From: an uncultured Muribaculaceae bacterium
Lineage (GTDB): Bacteria > Bacteroidota > Bacteroidia > Bacteroidales > Muribaculaceae
Length of the DNA: 19,801 nt
Reading direction: 5' to 3'
Assembly (NCBI GenBank): GCA_934590135.1
Contig: CAKTOT010000034.1
Span: forward strand, 1 to 19,801
Shown: piece after piece, positions 15,076 to 19,801 of the stretch
Layout of the letters: every line of letters begins with the position of its first letter
How positions within the stretch are numbered: position 1 is the stretch's first letter
Translations under genes and position numbers: made by a program
The notes under the pieces: generated by a model
Told to the model about the DNA's origin: nothing
Databases searched by the model: none
The model's input: the letters and a program-made list of their open reading frames with translations, nothing else

Positions 15076-15627
15076 ATGCGCTCATTTTTATTTTTAGCTG
15101 ACGGCTTCGAGGAAATAGAAGCACTTACGACTGTGGACGTGATGCGTCGTGCCGGTATGGATGTCAAGACAGTCTCTATCAATGCAGACCGTAATGCCAC
15201 CGGAGCACATGGTGTCACAGTGGCAGCCGATGCCGTTTTTGCCGAGTGTGATTTTGAAGGGGCGGAGTGGCTGATACTTCCGGGTGGAATGCCGGGCGCC
15301 ACCAATCTGCATGAACATACGGGACTATCCGCGCTGCTTAAGGCTCACGCTGCCAAAGGCAAGGTTGCAGCAATATGTGCGGCTCCGGCCGTTGTTTTGG
15401 CTCCTCTGGGTATACTCAAAGACCGCGAGGCTACGTGCTATCCCGGTTTTGAAGCAATGTGCGCTCAGGGCGATGCAATATGCAAGGATGTTCCCGTAGT
15501 TGCACTCAACAATCTTGTGACAGGCAACGGCCCCGCTGCTGCCGCTCCTTTTGCCTTGGCCATAGTGGCTAATAGTCTTGGTGCATCCGTAGCTGCAGAA
15601 GTGGCTGCCGGCATGCTGTATGCCTGA
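15076..15627 (+). CDS. DJ-1/PfpI family protein (YajL-like)
   Basis: This 183-residue cytosolic protein belongs to the DJ-1/ThiJ/PfpI superfamily, whose YajL branch is linked to defence against oxidative and carbonyl stress; the exact activity is debated. The nucleophile elbow AAICAAPAVL-type motif places Cys101 as the reactive cysteine. The acidic partner is in the FEEIEALT segment (Glu12/Glu13), and the LPGGMPGATNL loop (68-78) is typical. Length matches DJ-1 itself. The AT-rich 150 bases upstream, shared with divergent apbE, show no clear TAnnTTTG element on this strand. A strong hairpin terminator follows. Confidence 0.92.
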   Translation: MRSFLFLADGFEEIEALTTVDVMRRAGMDVKTVSINADRNATGAHGVTVAADAVFAECDFEGAEWLILPGGMPGATNLHEHTGLSALLKAHAAKGKVAAICAAPAVVLAPLGILKDREATCYPGFEAMCAQGDAICKDVPVVALNNLVTGNGPAAAAPFALAIVANSLGASVAAEVAAGMLYA

Positions 15628-15682
15628 AATTTGAGAATATGTAGCGAGGCTACTGCCTTACCAAGTACATTGCTTCGTAACT

Positions 15683-15728
15683 AAGAAACCGATGATGTGA
15701 ACTTGATGGTTCGCGTCATCGGTTTCTT
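15683..15728. terminator. Bidirectional hairpin terminator between the DJ-1 and ettA genes
   Basis: AAGAAACCGATGATG (15683-15697) pairs with CGTCATCGGTTTCTT (15714-15728), with one wobble. The stem continues inward through GAAC/GTTC to a six-base loop, about 20 base pairs in all. A and T residues flank both sides, and the genes converge on it, so it can end transcripts from both directions. Confidence 0.85.
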
Positions 15729-15770
15729 AATTTGTCGCCTAAAGATGATGGAATAAATATGTCGGACAGA

Positions 15771-17441
<1,671 letters not shown>

Positions 17442-17500
17442 TGTGTATGTGGTTTGTTTGGTTGATGAATCGTGCCGGGTGTAGGACGGCATTTGCCATG

Positions 17501-17523
17501 CGCGCTTACGAGACGCGCTTACG
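17501..17523. repeat. Tandem CGCGCTTACG repeat between def and ettA
   Basis: CGCGCTTACG occurs at 17501-17510 and 17514-17523, separated by AGA, giving a 13-base period. It lies 60 bases upstream of the ettA start. It could be an operator; no function is known to me. Confidence 0.5.
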
Positions 17524-17526
17524 CTC

Positions 17527-17557
17527 GTATAATGGTGTGTCCGAGTATAATGTGTGT
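17527..17557. repeat. Second direct repeat between def and ettA
   Basis: GTATAATGGTGTGT (17527-17540) recurs as GTATAATGTGTGT (17545-17557), 18 bases apart, directly beside the CGCGCTTACG pair. Together the two repeats fill about half of the 133-base gap. Confidence 0.5.
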
Positions 17558-17574
17558 TATCTGCTTCGGCGCGT

Positions 17575-18141
17575 CTAACGGCGATGTGGTTTGGCAAAGC
17601 GTACGGGGTAGTCAACGCTTATGCGTCCGGAGAGAATGTTGTTGAGTCTTCCGCGTATCAGTTGGCGCCGTATTGCAGACAAGTGGTCGGTGAATACTTT
17701 TCCTTCAAGGTGGTCACATTCGTGCTGGACTATTCGTGCCAGGTATCCGGAAATTTCTTCATCGTGTTCGTTGAAGTCTTCATCGAGCCATTGCAGACGT
17801 ATGTGTTCGATGCGCTTGACGTCCTCGGCAATGCCTGGAAGGCTGAGGCATCCTTCGCTGCGACCGATGCTTTCGCCGTCTAGTACTGTAACACGCGGAT
17901 TGATTAGAGTCATACGGCGGTCAATACATTCGGGAAAGACATCGCCTACGGGTGAGGCATCAATGACAACGATACGGTCGGCGCGGCCTATCTGTGGAGC
18001 AGCCAGACCTACGCCTTCGCTGGCATACATTGTCTCAAACATATCGGCCACGAGTTTTTTCAGCTCGGGATACTCGGGTGTGATGTCCTCGCATTGTTTG
18101 CGCAGCACCGGTTGGCCCAATAGGTATATAGGTAGTGTCAT
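17575..18141 (-). CDS. def: Peptide deformylase
   Basis: This 188-residue metalloenzyme removes the formyl group from the N-terminal methionine of new proteins. All three family motifs are present: GVGLAAPQIG (43-52), EGCLSLPG (96-103, Cys98 as metal ligand) and QHECDHLEG (139-147, His140 and His144 as ligands, Glu141 as catalytic base). Length and start MTLPIYLLGQPVLR are typical. The gene begins 36 bases after ruvX, consistent with one transcript. A 133-base gap with direct repeats separates it from ettA. Confidence 0.96.
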   Translation of the reverse strand: MTLPIYLLGQPVLRKQCEDITPEYPELKKLVADMFETMYASEGVGLAAPQIGRADRIVVIDASPVGDVFPECIDRRMTLINPRVTVLDGESIGRSEGCLSLPGIAEDVKRIEHIRLQWLDEDFNEHDEEISGYLARIVQHECDHLEGKVFTDHLSAIRRQLIRGRLNNILSGRISVDYPVRFAKPHRR

Positions 18142-18177
18142 TATGTATGTATTTGTGTTGTCTTTGTGTACTTCGGA

Positions 18178-18618
18178 TTAGTGTTGTTCTATGTTGCTTG
18201 CTGTACCTGACGCAGAGGACAAATAGTCGTTGAGAATTATTGCTGCCGAAATCTTATCTACTACGGCCTTGTCGCGTCGTGCCATCTTGTGCATTCCACC
18301 ATCAATCATTGCTCGATGTGCCAATACCGAGGTGAAGCGCTCGTCATAGAATACTATGGGTACGGGTGATATTTCTTTGCGCAGGCGATTGATGGCCGGG
18401 GTCAGGAAACGAGTCGATTCGCTGGGCGTACCATCCATTTGTTTGGGTAGTCCAACGACTACGGCATCGACTTCATTGGCTGCAATATAGGATTTGATAT
18501 AAGTCGCTAATTGTGCCGTTGGTATGGTGTCCACCGGATTGGCGATAAGCCTGAGCGCATCGGTGGCGGCGATGCCGCAACGTTTGCGACCAAAGTCTAT
18601 GGCTATAAGACGTCCCAT
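18178..18618 (-). CDS. ruvX: Putative pre-16S rRNA nuclease / Holliday junction resolvase-like protein
   Basis: This 146-residue YqgF-family nuclease has an RNase H-like fold and is thought to act in maturing the 5' end of 16S rRNA; it was earlier proposed as a Holliday junction resolvase. Motifs: IAIDFGRKRCGIAATD (5-20, Asp8 catalytic), VVGLPKQMDG (54-63), FYDERFTS (90-97, with the second acid) and VDKISAAIILNDYL (120-133, Asp121 probably the third). The ATG at 18618 starts the conserved strand directly; the longer open frame upstream reads back over the end of folE. It sits between folE and def. Confidence 0.93.
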   Translation of the reverse strand: MGRLIAIDFGRKRCGIAATDALRLIANPVDTIPTAQLATYIKSYIAANEVDAVVVGLPKQMDGTPSESTRFLTPAINRLRKEISPVPIVFYDERFTSVLAHRAMIDGGMHKMARRDKAVVDKISAAIILNDYLSSASGTASNIEQH

Positions 18619-18674
18619 ATCTTGTGCTGCAGTAAGTTTCAGTCGATTTGTGACTAATCCCGTTAGGCTATGCT

Positions 18675-19283
18675 TTATTGATGTATAGCATCCAAGAACT
18701 CGCGGCGCAGTTCCGAATCCTCGGCAAAAGCTCCGCAATAGTCCAATGTCGTAGTAGTGGCTTCCTGTTTTTCGACACCGCGCATCTTCATACACAGGTG
18801 ATGCGCGTTGCAATGTACGATGACGCCGCGGGCATCCAGTGCTTCAAACACCTTGGCGCAGACTTGCGCGGTCAGTCGTTCCTGTACTTGGAGACGGCGG
18901 GCATATACGTTTACAAGGCGGGCTAATTTGCTAAGTCCGGCCATTTTGCCGTTTGGAATATAGCCTATGGTAATTGTGCCGAAAAATGGTAGGATATGGT
19001 GCTCACACATCGAATAAAATTCGATGTCCTTGACAATTACCATCTTAGATCCGGCATATTCGAATATGGCTTGATTGATGACTTCATCGGCACTTTGTCG
19101 ATAGCCCTGAGTGAGGAACCATAGAGCCTTGGCATTGCGCATCGGTGTCTTGGCCAGTCCTTCGCGTTGCGGGTCTTCGCCCAGCAATTCGAGTATACGA
19201 TGGATGTGGTCGGCGATTTCGTTTACCTGCGGCGTGACGTCCGGTATGATTTGTTGCTTGTTATATGTGGTCTGGTTCATCAT
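18675..19283 (-). CDS. folE: GTP cyclohydrolase I
   Basis: This 202-residue cytosolic enzyme converts GTP to 7,8-dihydroneopterin triphosphate, the first step of folate (and some other pterin) synthesis. Motifs: REGLAKTPMRNAKAL (40-54), SMCEHHILPFFG (91-102) and HHLCMKMRG (161-169). Zinc ligands fit Cys93, His96 and Cys164, as Cys110, His113 and Cys181 of the E. coli enzyme. The ATG at 19283 overlaps the TGA of the SPOR-domain gene (ATGA), and a second ATG follows at once. ruvX starts 56 bases downstream. Confidence 0.96.
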   Translation of the reverse strand: MMNQTTYNKQQIIPDVTPQVNEIADHIHRILELLGEDPQREGLAKTPMRNAKALWFLTQGYRQSADEVINQAIFEYAGSKMVIVKDIEFYSMCEHHILPFFGTITIGYIPNGKMAGLSKLARLVNVYARRLQVQERLTAQVCAKVFEALDARGVIVHCNAHHLCMKMRGVEKQEATTTTLDYCGAFAEDSELRREFLDAIHQ

Positions 19284-19768
19284 TTATTGATACGGTCGCG
19301 CACTATGCGCAAGTCTGACGAATAAGAGGGGAAGATGCGGCGTATTTCGGCCATTGCTCCTTCGGCTTCGCCGCGAGTGCGGAAGTCGCCCACGCGTACA
19401 CGCCAATATGGGGATTGGAATGTCAGATACACGCGGTATTGCGGCAAGCGGGCCATAAGATTGCGACGTTTGGCCGTGGCGCGAGACTTGGCGGTTCGTA
19501 CGTTGTTGTCTGCAAAGACTTCCACGCGAAAGCCTGTGCCGGAGCGAGGACGCGATACGTTGGAATTGTCGCCGGCGGCATCGTCCGTAGAGTTTGAACG
19601 TAGCTGCAAATCTGCCGGTTGGGTAATATGTATGCGTCCCGTGCCGTTGAGTTCGCGCACGATGTCAACGCTGTCGGGTTCGGTAGCAGAAGCAGGAGTC
19701 TGAGCCACGGAAATCGTGGTCCAAAGTGTGGCGCATGCTATCGTGATTGTACGCAGACGTGTGTTCAT
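19280..19768 (-). CDS. SPOR-domain periplasmic protein
   Basis: The 162-residue product has a signal peptide (about 1-22, MNTRLRTITIACATLWTTIS then VAQ) and a low-complexity linker. A C-terminal SPOR domain follows (about 77-155: GFRVEVFADNN, AKRRNLMARLPQYRVYLTF, PYWRVRVGDFRTRGEAE). SPOR domains bind peptidoglycan glycan strands stripped of peptides, often at division sites. The gene is coupled to folE by an ATGA overlap. From memory, in some Bacteroidales a gene of this kind lies between tpiA and folE, so tpiA may be just outside the window. The start ATG at 19768 is supported by the signal peptide. Confidence 0.88.
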   Translation of the reverse strand: MNTRLRTITIACATLWTTISVAQTPASATEPDSVDIVRELNGTGRIHITQPADLQLRSNSTDDAAGDNSNVSRPRSGTGFRVEVFADNNVRTAKSRATAKRRNLMARLPQYRVYLTFQSPYWRVRVGDFRTRGEAEGAMAEIRRIFPSYSSDLRIVRDRINK

Positions 19769-19801
19769 TGGCTGTGGCTGTTTAGTGTTTTGGGTGTGTG
19801 C

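Overview
The window reads as an ordinary chromosomal stretch of a member of the Bacteroidota, most likely order Bacteroidales (Muribaculaceae-like is my guess, not shown). Reasons: promoter-like elements of the Bacteroidota type (TAnnTTTG, once with a TTG element 20 bases upstream), few Shine-Dalgarno sequences, a protein with a gliding-motility-associated C-terminal domain of the kind secreted by the type IX system, an internal YD-repeat module of a type common in this phylum, and Bacteroidota-style versions of UvrA and of the gene neighbourhoods. Coding density is high and no RNA gene, CRISPR array, intact insertion sequence or prophage is visible.

Layout. 1-2605 (+): the end of a dCMP deaminase gene, an S41 C-terminal processing protease and 5-formyltetrahydrofolate cyclo-ligase. 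2606-3852 (+): the one accessory-looking patch, with a possible 34-codon transposase relic, a promoter-like element, and a secreted, cysteine-rich, GC-richer YD-repeat protein that looks like an internal piece of a much larger protein. 3845-5559 (-): pyrK and pyrD, overlapping by ATGA, the electron-transfer and catalytic subunits of NAD-dependent dihydroorotate dehydrogenase. 5560-5746 holds two inverted repeats. 5747-6916 (-): iron-type alcohol dehydrogenase. 7140-8306 (-): a family 4 glycosyltransferase. 8402-9763 (+): type IX secretion cargo candidate. 10008-13915 (+): a lytic transglycosylase whose stop overlaps the start of uvrA. 13903-14925 (-): ApbE flavin transferase, convergent with uvrA. 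15076-15627 (+): DJ-1/PfpI family protein, followed by a strong bidirectional terminator. 15771-19768 (-): a run of SPOR-domain protein, folE, ruvX, def and ettA, read right to left.

Function overall is housekeeping: pyrimidine (dCMP deaminase, PyrDK) and folate/pterin metabolism (cyclo-ligase, FolE), DNA repair and recombination (UvrA, RuvX), translation (Def, EttA), envelope work (protease, transglycosylase, SPOR protein, glycosyltransferase) and flavinylation (ApbE).

I did not find a convincing new multi-gene system. The most interesting items are the truncated secreted YD-repeat protein beside a possible transposase relic, several short direct repeats in intergenic gaps (344-394, 7032-7133, 17501-17557), the paired inverted repeats ahead of pyrK, and a UvrA lacking half of its first zinc site and carrying an N-terminal extension of about 50 residues.
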